Shown here piece after piece: positions 17,716 through 26,617 of a stretch of DNA of 64,000 nt (positions are counted from its first letter, which is position 1; the number at the start of each line of letters is the position of its first letter). The notes below the pieces were generated by a model that was not told the DNA's origin, ran no database searches, and worked only from the letters and a program-made list of their open reading frames with translations. The position numbers were made by a program, and so were the translations under genes. Origin of the DNA: Pseudonocardia humida (GTDB lineage: Bacteria; Actinomycetota; Actinomycetes; Mycobacteriales; Pseudonocardiaceae); assembly GCF_023898865.1 (NCBI RefSeq), contig NZ_JAGSOV010000039.1, positions 62,001 to 126,000 of the forward strand, given 5' to 3'.

Positions 17716-18620
17716 TGGGAGCGAGCGCGATGCTCAAGGGACCGGTGCGGCGCCGCCGCAGGGCGGGTCGGGCGGGTGGTCGAGTGGCGCTGGGTTTCCT
17801 CGTGGTGCTGGGGGTGGCGACGCTGCTGGCTGGGCCGCTGGCCCCCTACGGCTACAACGACCAGGACTACGACGCCATCCTGCAGGGCATGTCCGGGGCG
17901 CACTGGTTCGGCACCGACGACCTGGGCCGCGACGTGTTCAGCCGACTGCTCTACGGAGCCCAGGTGTCGCTGGGCTCGGCCGTCGTGGCGGTGGTGGTCG
18001 CGGTCGGGATCGGGGTGCCGGTCGGGTTGGTGTCCGGCTTCGTCGGGCGCCGGGTGGACGCCGTGGTCATGCGGGTGCTGGACACCCTGCTGGCCTTCCC
18101 GACCATCCTGCTCGCGATCACGATCACCGCGGTGCTCGGCACCGGCCTGCTCACCGCCATGGTCGCCGTCGGGATCGCGTTGATGCCCTCGTTCGCCCGG
18201 ATGATGCGGGCCCAGGTGCTGGTCGTGCGCGACCGGCTCTACGTCGACGCCGCCCGCACGTTCGGGCTGCCCGGGTGGTGGCTGGTGGCCCGCCACGTGG
18301 TGCCGAACTCCATCCAGCCGGTCATCGTGCTGACCGCGCACATGCTCGGGGCGGCGCTGCTGGTCGAGGCGTCGCTGAGCTTCCTGGGCCTGGGCACCCC
18401 GCCGCCGCAACCCAGCTGGGGCGGGATGCTGCGGGAGGCCTCGCGCTTCCTGGACGGGCTGGCGCCGCAGATCATCGTGCCCGGCCTGGCCATCGCGCTC
18501 ACCCTGCTGGCCATCAACGTCGTCGGCGACTGGTTGCGCGACCTGCTCGACCCGCGCGTGACCTCCCGTTCGCGCCGTCGAGCCGTGCCCGAGGCGACGA
18601 CCGAGGCCGCCGCCGTGTGA
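17715..18620 (+). CDS. ABC transporter permease (DppC-like)
   Basis: A 301-aa permease. A basic N-terminus precedes the first helix (VALGFLVVLGVATLLAGPLA), then the DppC hallmark WFGTDDLGRDVFSRLLYGAQVSL and the EAA motif region VDAARTFGLPGWWLVARHVVPNS. The ATG overlaps the DppB stop. It is the last gene of the operon; three bases later the convergent regulator ends, leaving no room for a conventional terminator. Confidence 0.92.
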   Translation: MGASAMLKGPVRRRRRAGRAGGRVALGFLVVLGVATLLAGPLAPYGYNDQDYDAILQGMSGAHWFGTDDLGRDVFSRLLYGAQVSLGSAVVAVVVAVGIGVPVGLVSGFVGRRVDAVVMRVLDTLLAFPTILLAITITAVLGTGLLTAMVAVGIALMPSFARMMRAQVLVVRDRLYVDAARTFGLPGWWLVARHVVPNSIQPVIVLTAHMLGAALLVEASLSFLGLGTPPPQPSWGGMLREASRFLDGLAPQIIVPGLAIALTLLAINVVGDWLRDLLDPRVTSRSRRRAVPEATTEAAAV

Positions 18621-18623
18621 CCG

Positions 18624-19967
18624 TCAGGGACGGCGGGTCCAGCCGCGGTCCAGGAAGAACCGCATGACGTCGAGGTGGCGGGCCATCTCGTGGCGGGCGC
18701 GCATCGGGTCGCGCGCGGCGACCGCGGCGACCAGCCGCTCGTGCGTCGCCCGGGCGTCCTCGCCTTCGGCGTGCGTGGGGTGGGAGTCCAACCGCGTGGT
18801 CTGGAGCCTGGTGAGGACCGCGACGAACAGCTGCAGCGGGAGGTTTCCCGACAGCTCGCCGAGGAGCCGGTGCAGTTCGGGTTGGACGGTGTAGACCCGG
18901 TCGCCCGGGACGCCGTACTCGGCACGCATCCCCGCGGCGAGCCTGGCTGAGTTGCGCTCGTCGAGGCGCGCGGCCGCGAGCTCGACGGTGGCGAGCTCGA
19001 CCGCGGCCCTGGCCTGCAACAACTGCTCGGGCTCGATGCGCAGGAAGTCGAGGTAGGCCACGACCGTACCGACGACCCGGCTCGGGTCGGGTTCGCGCAC
19101 GACCAGGCCCCCGCCGACTCCGCGGCGCATCGCCGCGATCCCGTAGTACTCCAGCACCCGCACCGCTTCGCGGAAGGTGCCACGGCTGATCTCCAGCGAC
19201 GCGATCAGCGACGCCTCCGACCCGACCACGGTCCCCGGCGGACTGGCCGCCGCGCGGATTCGCTCATTGATCATCCGGGCGGCGCGCTCCGGGACCTTGA
19301 GCTCGTCGTCGGTGGTGACCGTGACCGGGCCGCCGTCGGTGCCCTCGGCGCTCTCGTCGACGGCATCGAGCACTCGCAGCTCCACCTCGTCGAGGTCGCC
19401 GTCCAGCACCGCCGCCACCAGCGCGTCGGTGTGCGGCAGCCGACGCCCGCCCACCGGGTGCGGTGTGACCTGCAGCAGCGCCGAGATGAAGATCGCCAGC
19501 GCTGGGTTGCCGCTGAGCCGGGCGATCGCGTGGTGCGGCCCGTCGGCCCCCTGGGCCCGGACCAGCTCCGCTCGTGCGCCGTCCGGGTCGACGCGGGCGC
19601 GTTCGACGGCGAGCCGGGCCGCCAGCACCTGCAGCGGACGCCGCGCCGTGAGCACCGCTTCGTGCGGGACCGCGCTGAACTCGAAGAACGTCGCCATGGA
19701 CTCCACGACCGCGGCCGCGGCCGGGGCGTGCACCAGCAGACCGCCGTTCGGGCCGCGTCGCATCCGGGCGATCTGCTTGTGCTCGAGCAGGCGCGCCGCC
19801 TCGCGGAACGTGGCGCGGCTGACCCCGAAGCGGTTGGTCAGCTCGGACTCCGAGCCGAGGGTGTGCCCGGCCGGCCAGCCCAGGCCGATGATCTCCTTCT
19901 CCAACCGGTCGGCGATCACCGTGGCCAGTCGATCCACGTCAGCCTCTCGTCCGATGGGCGCTCCCAC
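18624..19967 (-). CDS. Tandem GntR/FadR regulator (two complete units fused)
   Basis: A 447-aa protein with two GntR-FadR units in one chain. Unit 1 has a wHTH (LGSESELTNRFGVSRATFREAARLLEHKQ) and a short FCD-like part. Unit 2, from about residue 235, has a second wHTH (VVGSEASLIASLEISRGTFREAVRVLEYYG) and a fuller FCD domain. Normal family proteins have one unit of about 240 aa. GTG 19967 is used here; GTG 19937, with GAGAGG five bases upstream, is a good alternative. It converges on the transport/CoA-transferase operon and is its most likely regulator, sensing a small carboxylic acid or CoA ester. Confidence 0.88.
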   Translation of the reverse strand: MGAPIGREADVDRLATVIADRLEKEIIGLGWPAGHTLGSESELTNRFGVSRATFREAARLLEHKQIARMRRGPNGGLLVHAPAAAAVVESMATFFEFSAVPHEAVLTARRPLQVLAARLAVERARVDPDGARAELVRAQGADGPHHAIARLSGNPALAIFISALLQVTPHPVGGRRLPHTDALVAAVLDGDLDEVELRVLDAVDESAEGTDGGPVTVTTDDELKVPERAARMINERIRAAASPPGTVVGSEASLIASLEISRGTFREAVRVLEYYGIAAMRRGVGGGLVVREPDPSRVVGTVVAYLDFLRIEPEQLLQARAAVELATVELAAARLDERNSARLAAGMRAEYGVPGDRVYTVQPELHRLLGELSGNLPLQLFVAVLTRLQTTRLDSHPTHAEGEDARATHERLVAAVAARDPMRARHEMARHLDVMRFFLDRGWTRRP

Positions 19968-20356
19968 CGTACCGTCCCCGACCCGGAGGCTGATGCGTTC
20001 CGCGGGGGAACCGAGGCCTGGTTCGCTCGTGAAGCAGGCCGTCGAGTCGATCGCGGCGCCGGACGCAGCTCGTGCGCTGTCCTACGTTCCAGATCCACTG
20101 CGTGCAGCCGATGGGTGACGAGGTCGCCGGAGCCGATATCCAGATCTGGCGAACGTCGCCGACCTTGATCCGCCGCAGATCACTCCCTACCGGGCGGCGT
20201 GGGTCACGCGCTGCTACGCCGACCTCGACCTGGAACGCGGCTACTGGTGGGGCCGCATGCAGATCCCGGTGCGGCACCTGCCCCTGGACGGTCGGTCACC
20301 GGCCCAGCCAGACCGCCCTTGCCGTCGTCCACCGGATCGCAGCCGCCCTCGTCGCG
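19968..20356. other. Intergenic region with a possible gene fragment
   Basis: No complete gene. A short + strand frame at about 20137-20300 reads ADLDPPQITPYRAAWVTRCY and RGYWWGRMQIPVRHLPL, which is protein-like but interrupted and not recognised. I treat it as a possible relic only. Confidence 0.3.
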
Positions 20357-20454
20357 CTAGGTGGCCCCGTCGGCCGTTCCGTCCACGCCGTCCGTGACCA
20401 GCGTCCGCCCGTCCTGGCTGAAGGCCACCGCGTTCGGGTGGCCGGTGAGGACGC
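20357..20454 (-). pseudogene. Relic of a WD40-repeat protein
   Basis: The minus strand encodes VLTGHPNAVAFSQDGRTLVT followed by DGVDGT and a stop at 20357. This is one nearly perfect WD40 blade (LTGHxxAVxFSxDGRTLxT). No further repeats are found upstream in any frame, so it is the surviving last blade of a lost beta-propeller gene. Confidence 0.5.
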
Positions 20455-20475
20455 GGCCGGAGCCGCGCGGCGGGC

Positions 20476-21714
20476 TCAGGCCGGCAACCACTCGTGGGCG
20501 GCGGCGGTGAGTGCCCGCACCCCGGTCGTGAGCGTGGGTTCGATGACCGGGGCGTAGAGCGGGGAGTGGTTGGACGGCTGCTGGGCGACCCGGGCGACGA
20601 TCTCGGCCTGCGAGGCCGCTCCGGCGAACGCGGCGGGGTCGGCGCCGCCGAGCAGCCAGTACACGCACGGTGCCCCGGCGGCCGTGGCCAGCAGGCCGAC
20701 GTCCTCGCTGCCGGTGACCAGGCCCGGGTCGAAGACCCGCTCGGTGCCGACGACGCTCGCCAGCGCCGGGCGGGTGCGGTCGACCGCGCGCGGATCGTTG
20801 ACCACGGCGGGGAAGCCGTAGGGCGTGGTGATGTCGGGAGGCTGCTGCGCGCCCGAGGCGGCGGCCTCGGCGTTGGCGATCCGGGTGATCGCGTCGAGGG
20901 TGCGGCGGCGGACCTCGGGCTCGAAGCTGCGCACGCTGACCAGCAGCTCGGCGTCGTCGGGGATGATGTTCTCCTTGGTCCCGGCCCGCAGGGCACCCAC
21001 GGTGACGATGGCGGTGTCGGTGCCGGCGATCTCCCGCGATGTGATCGTCTGCAGGCGCATGACCGTTGCGGCGGCCATCACGACGGGGTCGACCGTCGTC
21101 TCGGGTCGGGACCCGTGGCCTCCGCGGCCGTGCAGCACGACGCGCACGGCGTCCGCTGCGGCGAAGGCCGGGCCGGAGCGGATCGCCAGGCACCCCGCGG
21201 GCAGGGGTGCGACGTGCTGGCCGAGCACCACCGCCGGTGCCGGGAACCGGTCGAACAGGCCGTCGTCGATCATCGCCTGGGCGCCCTGCCCGATCTCCTC
21301 GGCCGGCTGGAACACCGCCAGCACGGTCCCCCTCCAGGCCGCCCGGTCCGTGGCGAGGTCCTGGAGGGCGCCGAGCAGGCAGGTCACATGCATGTCGTGC
21401 CCGCAGGAGTGGGCCACCGGGACGTCGTTGCCGTCCGGGTCGGTGCCGCGGGCGGTACTGGCGTAGGGCAGGCCGGTGCCCTCGAGCATCGGCAAGCCGT
21501 CCATGTCCGCGCGCAGCAGGGCGGTCGGACCGTCGCCGTTGCGCAGGACACCGACCACCCCTGTTCCGCCCACCCCTTCGGTGACCTCGGCGCCGAGGGC
21601 GCGCAACCGGTCGGCCACGACGGCGGCGGTGCGGGCCTCGGCGAACGAGAGTTCGGGATGGGCGTGCAGCTCGCGGTAGAGCTCGGCGAGCGCTTCCGGT
21701 GCCTTCGCGATCAC
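20476..21714 (-). CDS. M20-family amidohydrolase (hippurate hydrolase/AbgA-like)
   Basis: A 412-aa M20 amidohydrolase. Metal-site motifs are present: ADMDGLPM (Asp71), HSCGHDMH (Cys104, His106), FQPAEEIGQGAQAM (Glu pair) and GQHVAPLPAG (His). A dimerisation insert follows with GRGGHGSRPETTVDPV. These enzymes hydrolyse N-acyl or N-aroyl amino acids and related amides, and are cytoplasmic; no signal peptide is present. GTG 21714 gives the canonical start region (LAELYRELHAHPELSFAE). Its position beside a peptide-type importer and a CoA-transferase suggests that an imported amide conjugate is split here, by inference. Confidence 0.92.
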   Translation of the reverse strand: MIAKAPEALAELYRELHAHPELSFAEARTAAVVADRLRALGAEVTEGVGGTGVVGVLRNGDGPTALLRADMDGLPMLEGTGLPYASTARGTDPDGNDVPVAHSCGHDMHVTCLLGALQDLATDRAAWRGTVLAVFQPAEEIGQGAQAMIDDGLFDRFPAPAVVLGQHVAPLPAGCLAIRSGPAFAAADAVRVVLHGRGGHGSRPETTVDPVVMAAATVMRLQTITSREIAGTDTAIVTVGALRAGTKENIIPDDAELLVSVRSFEPEVRRRTLDAITRIANAEAAASGAQQPPDITTPYGFPAVVNDPRAVDRTRPALASVVGTERVFDPGLVTGSEDVGLLATAAGAPCVYWLLGGADPAAFAGAASQAEIVARVAQQPSNHSPLYAPVIEPTLTTGVRALTAAAHEWLPA

Positions 21715-21891
21715 GGGACGAGAGTAGAGGGGCTGCGACCGGTCACGGTTCGACCGAACGGGCTGCTGCGGTGGCTCGCGGGCTCGAAGATCCAAGATCG
21801 AAGCCACGCTTGTCCCACCTGAAGCAGCCGCTCCTGCTCGCCAAGAACCGCAACTGTCTGCAGATCCGTTTCGGCATCGCTGCTGCTGGAC

Positions 21892-22320
21892 ATGCCGAGG
21901 ACCTGCGGCAGGGCGATGCTGGCCGCCGAGCCGGCGGCCCAACGCGTCCTCAACTCCGTATCCACCAACCGGCCAACGGCCGCCGACGACCTCACTGTGC
22001 TCGGCGCGGCCCGGGCAGCGTTCGTCGATGCGGTCGCGCGGCTGCACGCGGCCGGTAGCGAAGTCAAGATCAACACCGGAGCGGCGGTGCGTGCCGCGCT
22101 GAGCGACCTCGCTGCGGCCGCCGATGATGCGCCAGTGCGCGCCGGGCTCAGGCAGCTGCAGTCCCTGATTGCACCCGCCGAGAACGCGATGCCCGTCGCC
22201 GCGCTGACCGCCGCTCGACACCGCGCTGCCGACCTGGCTGCTTCCCCGATGTGGACCGCCGGCGAGCGGGCCGCCGCGGTCACACTCGGAACGCTCAACA
22301 AAGGTCCCCTGCAGGCTTGA
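21892..22320 (+). CDS. Hypothetical protein
   Basis: A 142-aa open frame with strong G/C third-base bias. It is Ala-rich and helical (AARAAFVDAVARLHAAGSEV, GLRQLQSLIAPAENAMPV), without a recognised domain, signal peptide or clear ribosome site. ATG 21907 is an alternative start. It overlaps the convergent regulator gene by 26 bp. It could be a real small gene or the remnant of a larger helical protein. Confidence 0.35.
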   Translation: MPRTCGRAMLAAEPAAQRVLNSVSTNRPTAADDLTVLGAARAAFVDAVARLHAAGSEVKINTGAAVRAALSDLAAAADDAPVRAGLRQLQSLIAPAENAMPVAALTAARHRAADLAASPMWTAGERAAAVTLGTLNKGPLQA

Positions 22321-23152
22321 AGCCCTGGATGCCGATGACGCGCAGGAGGTCGAGCTTCTCGTGCGCATCGGTGCCGGGGGTCGGGAAGAAGGTGACCACC
22401 ATGAGGTCCTCGGCGGGGGTCAGCAGCACCTCGCAGGTCAGGTGCAGCTCGCCGACGTCCGGGTGCAGCAGCCTCTTGCGGTCGAACCGGCGCACGGAGA
22501 CGTGGTGCTGTTCCCACAGGTCGCGGAACTCGGCACTGTGCTCATGCAGGCCCCGCACGAACGTCGCTACGTCCTTGTCGCGCCCACGGCGTGCGTGCGT
22601 CGCGCGCAGGTGGCCCACGTGATCCGTCGAGTGCCGCGGCCAGTCCTCCTTCGGCACCCGGGCGCGCGTGGCCGGGTTGGTGAACCACTGCCACACGAGG
22701 TTGCGGGAGCGGGGGTCGACCTGGGGGTCCTGGGTGCCCAGGACGGCGTCGGCGAGCGCGTTCTGCCACAGCACGTCGTACAGGTCGGTGCAGATCGAGG
22801 CGGGGACGTCGGTGAGCCGGTCGAGCAGGCTGATCAGCCCTGGGCGGATGTGCCGAGACGCGAGCCTCGCCGGTGGCTCCAGCCCCGCCAGGTGGTAGAG
22901 GTGGTCTCGCTCGTCGAGGTCGCAGCGCAACACGCGGGCCAGGGAGGCCACGATCGGCTCGGAGGGGTTGGCGCCGCGGCTCTGCTCGAGCCGGGCGTAA
23001 TAGTCGGTCGACATGCCGGCCAGGTGCGCCACCTCGTCCCGCCGAAGGCCAGGGGTGCGACGGCGGACGCCGTCGGGCAGCCCGACGTCGGCCGGACGCA
23101 GCATCTCCCGGCGGCGGCGGAGGAAGTCGGCGAGCCCAGGACGGTCGAGCAT
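22295..23152 (-). CDS. XRE-family regulator with MmyB-like ligand domain
   Basis: A 285-aa regulator. The N-terminal XRE HTH (FLRRRREMLRPADVGL, RRTPGLRRDEVAHLAGMSTDYYARLEQSRG) matches the actinobacterial MmyB type. The C-terminal MmyB-like PAS-related domain (VLWQNALADAVLG, HLTCEVLLTPAEDLMVVTFFPTPGT) is thought to bind fatty-acid-like ligands. Actinomycete members often control a neighbouring SDR gene; here an SDR lies two genes away on the same strand, which makes it a candidate target. Confidence 0.9.
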   Translation of the reverse strand: MLDRPGLADFLRRRREMLRPADVGLPDGVRRRTPGLRRDEVAHLAGMSTDYYARLEQSRGANPSEPIVASLARVLRCDLDERDHLYHLAGLEPPARLASRHIRPGLISLLDRLTDVPASICTDLYDVLWQNALADAVLGTQDPQVDPRSRNLVWQWFTNPATRARVPKEDWPRHSTDHVGHLRATHARRGRDKDVATFVRGLHEHSAEFRDLWEQHHVSVRRFDRKRLLHPDVGELHLTCEVLLTPAEDLMVVTFFPTPGTDAHEKLDLLRVIGIQGFKPAGDLC

Positions 23153-23221
23153 GTCCCCAGTGTCGGCCGCGCCGAGCCGCGTATCCAGGACCAGGTCGGT
23201 CCTGGAACGTGGCCGGCGGCG

Positions 23222-24520
23222 TCAGCCCGAGTACTCCCGGCTGGGCCGTGCCGTACCGGACGCCCGGAGGATCTGTGCCGTGTACGGGTTGAGCTCGATG
23301 GGCTCGTCCTCGCCGACGATCACGGTCCCCCCGACGTGGACCAGGTGGCGCCCGAAGGCGTACTGCGGCTCGAGGACGAAGGACATCCCGGGCTGGAGCA
23401 CCAGGTCGGTCATGATGGCCGGGTGCGCGTTCACGGCCGGGTAGGCCTGCGCACCGACAAGCTTGCCGATGTCCCCACGGCCGCGGCCGACCACGAGGCC
23501 CGGGTTCAGCGAGTGCAGCGCGATCAGGAACATCGAACCGTCGGCCGCGTCGAGCGGCGCGTGGACCGCCTCCACGACCTCACCCCACGTGCGGCCCGGA
23601 CGCAACGCTTCCAGGCCGGCGTCGTAGGCCGCGCGGGCGACGTCGCCGGCCCGGTGGAAGTCGTCGTGCACGTCGCCGACGGCGATCGTGACCTGGTTCT
23701 GTGCCTCGCGTCCGCCGAACTGTGAGAAGACCTCGGCATAGACGACCTCGCCGTCGCGCAGGACCCGGGGTGCCTGCGGGCGGTAGCCCCAGGCCGGCCA
23801 GCCGACGGCGACGGGGTCCGGGCCCGACCAGAAGTGCATCGCCGGCGGCACCGTGCCTCGCCGGTAGCCCTCGGCCATGCCCGCCGCGAACACTTCGCTC
23901 TCCGCAACGCCGGGTGCGGCGGTCTCGACCATGGCCCGCACCATGGCGTCGCCGACGCTCGCCGCGTGGCGCACGACGTCGATCTCCTCCGGACTCAGCC
24001 GGCTGACAAGCAGAGCCAACGCCATGTCGACCGACGTGAACTTCACCTCGGGGGCCTGCGCCAGGACGCTGTTCCAGAGCCGGAACCCGATGATGCCCTC
24101 CGGGTGCCACGGCATGTGCGGCCCCAGGCCGACGACACCGATGGTGGCATCGGTGAGCTCCAGCTCGTCGAGCGTCCGGACGATCGCGCCCGAGTCACGA
24201 GAGGCGCGAAGGTTCTCCGGTGGGATCCACACCGACTCGCCTCGGCGCGAGGACTCCAGGTGGTCCAAGACGTACTGCCCGGAGGGCAGGAGCGCGACCG
24301 GGTCGCCGGTCCTGGGGAACACGACCGTCATGCCGGGCCTGCCGTTGGTGAACCACCTGTCGTAGGCACCCGACGCCGGGCCGGCGTCCTCGTGCTCACC
24401 GAAGACGAGCAGCGCGTCCAGGCCCTCACGGTCCATGAGCTCGCGCGCCTGGCCCCATCGGCGATCGCGCTCGGTTGTCGAGTACGTCGGTACCGCCGGA
24501 TCGGTCACGAGATTCCGCAC
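23222..24520 (-). CDS. M24-family (pita-bread fold) hydrolase, metal site apparently altered
   Basis: A 432-aa creatinase/aminopeptidase P-like protein: a creatinase-type N-terminal domain (RWGQARELMDREGLDALLVFGEHED) and a C-terminal pita-bread domain. By eye several of the five usual metal ligands are not conserved: the first aspartate region reads VVYAEVFSQFGG, the second NQVTIAVGDV, and the last glutamate region HVGGTVIVGEDE, while HSLNPG and VLEPQ keep the His and one Glu. It may be a non-metal member like creatinase rather than an Xaa-Pro peptidase. GTG 24520 is preceded by GAGGAG. It lies 28 bp after the SDR gene and is probably co-transcribed with it. Confidence 0.8.
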   Translation of the reverse strand: MRNLVTDPAVPTYSTTERDRRWGQARELMDREGLDALLVFGEHEDAGPASGAYDRWFTNGRPGMTVVFPRTGDPVALLPSGQYVLDHLESSRRGESVWIPPENLRASRDSGAIVRTLDELELTDATIGVVGLGPHMPWHPEGIIGFRLWNSVLAQAPEVKFTSVDMALALLVSRLSPEEIDVVRHAASVGDAMVRAMVETAAPGVAESEVFAAGMAEGYRRGTVPPAMHFWSGPDPVAVGWPAWGYRPQAPRVLRDGEVVYAEVFSQFGGREAQNQVTIAVGDVHDDFHRAGDVARAAYDAGLEALRPGRTWGEVVEAVHAPLDAADGSMFLIALHSLNPGLVVGRGRGDIGKLVGAQAYPAVNAHPAIMTDLVLQPGMSFVLEPQYAFGRHLVHVGGTVIVGEDEPIELNPYTAQILRASGTARPSREYSG

Positions 24521-24548
24521 GTCGTTCTCCTCGGGCTTCGCTGCCGCG

Positions 24549-25529
24549 TCAGCGGGTGGCGGACACACCGGTCAGGGCCAGGCTGTCGGTCCAGAGCTGC
24601 TCCGCGCGGGCGGCGTCGTACGACTCCTCGGACGAGGGCTTCTCCCGGCGCAGGTCGAAGTACTTGCCGGTGGTGGCGGCCAGCTCCGGCGCGGTGACGA
24701 CCCAGGCGAGCGCCCGGCCGGACTCCTGGGCAGTGTTGATGTTGTCCGTGACGGTCCGGCGCAGCAGCCAGGTGATCCGCGGGAGGATGTGCTGCGCCAC
24801 GAACCGCACCGGGGCGGGGAGCGAGCGCCCGAGGGCGGTCCCCAGCATCATCCCGGGGTCGAACGCGTTGGCGGTGACGCCCGCGGGCAGGCGGCGGGCC
24901 AGCGCATGGGTGAAGTAGACGTTCGCGAGCTTGGACGTGCTGTAGCGGGCCTGGCCCCGCATCAGGGCGTTGGCCCTCGCAGCCGCAGGCCCGAGCTCGC
25001 CCCGGGCGAGGGCCCGCGGGTCGTTCCAGGCCGGGGGCGGCCCCATCCTGAGCGCGGGGTCGTGGGTGCCGCTGGACACCACGACCACCCGCGACGGCGC
25101 CTCCAGCACCGGCAGCAGCCCGTTGACGAGGGCGAAGTGGCCCAGGTGGTTGACACCGAACGTGGCCTCGAACCCGTCGGCGGTCGTGGCGAGGGCCGTC
25201 CCCATCTGCACGCCCGCGTTGCACACCACGGCGTGCAGCGGGGGCAGCGCACCCGTGGCCAGCCGCTCGGTCACCTCGGCGGCGAAGGACCGGACCGAGG
25301 CGAGGGACGCCAGGTCCAGCATCATCGCCTCCACCGTGTGGCCGACGACGGCTCCGGCGGCCAGCGCGTCGACGGCGGTCTGCGCGCGGCCCGCGTGGCG
25401 GGACGCGATCACGACGTGCCACGGCCCCTCGTTCGAGCCGAGGAGGGCCTGCGCGGACCCGTAGCCGAGGCCGCTGTTGCCCCCGGTGATGACGACGGTC
25501 CGGCTGTTGCCCCTGGTGTCTTTCGACAT
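24549..25529 (-). CDS. Short-chain dehydrogenase/reductase
   Basis: A 326-aa classical-type SDR resembling protochlorophyllide-reductase-like and retinol-dehydrogenase-like members. The cofactor motif TGGNSGLG is at residues 15-22, VCNAGVQMG corresponds to NNAG, and the catalytic Ser (VVVSSG) and YSTSK are present. It is the first gene of a likely two-gene unit with the M24 protein. The substrate is unknown. Confidence 0.9.
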   Translation of the reverse strand: MSKDTRGNSRTVVITGGNSGLGYGSAQALLGSNEGPWHVVIASRHAGRAQTAVDALAAGAVVGHTVEAMMLDLASLASVRSFAAEVTERLATGALPPLHAVVCNAGVQMGTALATTADGFEATFGVNHLGHFALVNGLLPVLEAPSRVVVVSSGTHDPALRMGPPPAWNDPRALARGELGPAAARANALMRGQARYSTSKLANVYFTHALARRLPAGVTANAFDPGMMLGTALGRSLPAPVRFVAQHILPRITWLLRRTVTDNINTAQESGRALAWVVTAPELAATTGKYFDLRREKPSSEESYDAARAEQLWTDSLALTGVSATR

Positions 25530-25656
25530 TTCAGCTCCTGCTGCCTCATCTGTACTTCTCGCATCGGCGAGCTCACCGGACCAGCGTCGACCGCCCGGTC
25601 ACGGGTAACCAGGACCACCTCAACCAGGACCGACCTGTACGCGTCTAGGCGGGCTC

Positions 25657-25968
25657 TGAATCGCCCCGCATGCCTGGAGACTCGATCTTGTGAGGAGATG
25701 GAGCTGCGTGAGCGCGCGGTGCGGATGGTCGTCGAGGTCACCGGGAACTACGACTCGCAGTGGGCCGCGATCGGCGCGGTCGCCCAGAAGCTGGGGGTCG
25801 GGTCGGCGGAGACGGTGCGCAAGTGGGTCCGCCAGGCCGAGACCGATGCCGGCCAGCGACCCGGTGTGACCAGCGAGGACTCGGCCGAGATCAAGCGGCT
25901 CAAGCGGGAGAACGCCGAGCTGCGCCGCGCGAACGAGATCCTCAAGGCGGCGTCGGCTTCTTCGCGTC
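25657..25968 (+). pseudogene. IS3-family remnant: left end and orfA
   Basis: The left end TGAATCGCCCCG (from 25657) matches the usual left end of actinobacterial IS3 elements. It is followed by orfA from ATG 25698, with GAGG just upstream: ELRERAVRMVVEVTGNYDSQ, a HTH with VGSAETVRKWVRQAE, and a leucine zipper EIKRLKRENAELRRANEILK. After ILKAASA the normal frameshift region is broken and no orfB follows. The right end is not found. Non-functional. Confidence 0.75.
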
Positions 25969-26176
25969 AGTGCCACGATGATCGTGTCCGGCGGGGTTCG
26001 CTCCCCTTCTTCGCTGCCCCGGCCGTGGCTGGTGGCCTCTCGGCGATGTGCGGCCCCGCCGGGCACCTGCGTCGTCTGGCGGCGTGGCTTGATGGGAGCG
26101 TGCGCTCGGCCCTACTGAGGCGTGCTCGCAGCCAGACGATCCAGGCCCGTGACCGTCTCGCAGCGTGGAGCTCCCC

Positions 26177-26308
26177 TTGATCATGATCGGCGCTGACTCA
26201 CACAAGCGCACTCACACCGTCGCCGCCCCCGCCGCCGGACACCTCGCGCTGCTCGCGTGGGCAGCCCGATGGGAGCAGGTCAACTTCGCCCTCGAGGACT
26301 GCCGCTGA
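26177..26308 (+). pseudogene. IS110-family transposase N-terminal relic
   Basis: The frame from TTG 26177/ATG 26183 reads MIGADSHKRTHTVAAPAAG, then GHLALLAWAARWEQVNFALEDCR and a stop. This is the RuvC-like DEDD start of an IS110 transposase (GADxHKxTHTV with the first Asp), with an internal deletion after AAG and a premature end. Only about 40 residues of about 400 remain. Confidence 0.7.
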
Positions 26309-26617
26309 GCAGCCGACAGGCGCCGATGCTGCCAGTCTCGGGATCGGCACGGCGGCGTTGTTGCGGCAGGTCGAAGGTCGGGCCGGCGCCGGGCGCCGTC
26401 CGACGAGCGGCGTCATAGCCCTTCCGTACATGGGCGCGCCGCCGCCGCCGTACGGAGCGCGATCGGGCGGACGGGGCGGATCGGGCGCGGGTGCGGTTCC
26501 CGCTGGCCACGTGCCCGGCGTCGGTCGCGTCCCGGGCGGGCGACGATCCGGCTGCTGCGCCGTTCGTGGGTTAGGGCCTCCGAACAATTCCCGGGCGGCA
26601 CCGCTGCGCTCTCGCGG
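26309..26617. other. Non-coding region between IS relics and siderophore promoter
   Basis: No supported gene. It contains very GC-rich low-complexity stretches (a run of GCC repeats near 26440). The siderophore operon promoter follows directly. Confidence 0.4.

Noticed and set aside
24435-25690. Extended + strand frame leading into the IS3 orfA
   Set aside because: The part before 25698 overlaps the well-supported SDR and M24 genes on the minus strand; only the orfA part is real.
26430-26460. GCC-rich run as a possible regulatory repeat
   Set aside because: Low-complexity GC sequence is common here and no symmetry or spacing suggests a site.
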